NCBI GenBank assembly: GCA_046484625.1
Contig: JAWOIO010000195.1
Coordinates: forward strand, 1-14,235
Length of the DNA stretch: 14,235 nt
Direction of reading: 5' to 3'
Source of the DNA: DASUAO01 sp046484625
Lineage (GTDB): Bacteria > Actinomycetota > Acidimicrobiia > IMCC26256 > PALSA-555
Shown piece after piece: positions 14,119 through 14,235 of this stretch (positions are counted from its first letter, which is position 1; every line of letters begins with the position of its first letter). The notes beneath the pieces were generated by a model. That model did not search any database. It saw only the letters and a list, made by a program, of their open reading frames with translations, and was not told the origin of the DNA. The position numbers were made by a program, and so were the translations under genes.

Positions 14119-14235
14119 CAGAACGCCACCTTCTCCATGGCGCAGCTCCCACTCCGCTGCTTCCGCTCGCGAAGCTCGCTGCATCCGCTCCGTTCGCTCC
14201 GCATCAGAACGCCACCTTCACCACGGCGCAGCTCC
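14115..14235. repeat. Direct duplication of the nuoH/nuoI junction with an 86-base offset
   Basis: Copy A (14115-14149) and copy B (14201-14235, reaching the window edge) match at 33 of 35 bases. Each contains, on the minus strand, AAGGTGGCGTTCTGATG, that is a ribosome-site-like GAAGGTGG, a TGA stop and an overlapping ATG. Copy A provides the real nuoI start. The bases between are GAGCG/GCGAG-rich and contain a 14-mer shared with the nuoI-nuoJ spacer. The repeat may extend past the window. Confidence 0.85.
14204..14235 (-). CDS. Possible 3' end of nuoH (partial)
   Basis: On the minus strand the last 32 bases can be read as the end of a frame finishing SCAVVKVAF followed by TGA. Gene order (nuoH precedes nuoI) and the TGATG at this copy make it the probable nuoH tail. 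Another frame stays open through the spacer and ends ...MEKVAF at the copy-A stop (14118-14120), so the true nuoH end depends on sequence outside the window. There is too little protein here to recognise nuoH by itself. Confidence 0.45.
   Translation of the reverse strand, partial: SCAVVKVAF

Noticed and set aside
14119..14184. N-terminal extension of NuoI to 14184
   Set aside because: It translates the repeat spacer and the ribosome site. The start at 14118 has a good Shine-Dalgarno sequence and matches the family start.

Overview
The window is high in G+C and looks like an actinomycetal chromosome, most likely a deep-branching lineage such as Acidimicrobiia. That placement is inferred from the NuoI, Acs and YajQ sequences, the codon use, frequent GTG starts and TANNNT-type -10 candidates; no database search was possible. 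All genes are housekeeping or metabolic, with no phage, insertion sequence, CRISPR array or secondary-metabolite cluster.

Left edge (1-213): a perfect inverted repeat with two 103-base arms folds back exactly at the anticodon loop of a tRNA-Thr(GGT) gene on the minus strand, so only the 5' half of that tRNA is present. This is probably a snap-back or assembly artefact at a contig end, but should be checked. Then come a phosphinothricin-acetyltransferase-like GNAT gene (+), tRNA-Tyr(GTA) (-) and yajQ (+).

Middle (1405-7575, all minus strand): an HtpX-type membrane metalloprotease, an EamA/DMT transporter, a small HAD phosphatase related to the polynucleotide-kinase phosphatase domain, acetyl-CoA synthetase (acsA), an HdeD/DUF308 membrane protein and a MidA/NDUFAF7-family methyltransferase. 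The HAD gene overlaps acsA by GTGA. The acsA leader carries an 11-bp inverted repeat that includes its Shine-Dalgarno sequence.

Right (7620-14235, minus strand): the distal part of a complex I (NADH-quinone oxidoreductase) operon in canonical order nuoI-J-K-L-M-N, with the end of a probable nuoH at the window edge. Transcription runs from high to low coordinates, so the MidA-family gene is the first gene after nuoN. This is notable because its eukaryotic relative NDUFAF7 is a complex I assembly methyltransferase.

The most unusual DNA lies on both sides of nuoI. The nuoH/nuoI junction, including the nuoI ribosome binding site and start, is duplicated with an 86-base offset. The intervening spacer is rich in GAGCG/GCGAG motifs and shares an exact 14-mer with the nuoI-nuoJ spacer, which also holds a 10-bp-stem hairpin. 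These look like small repeat insertions or expansions inside an otherwise compact operon.
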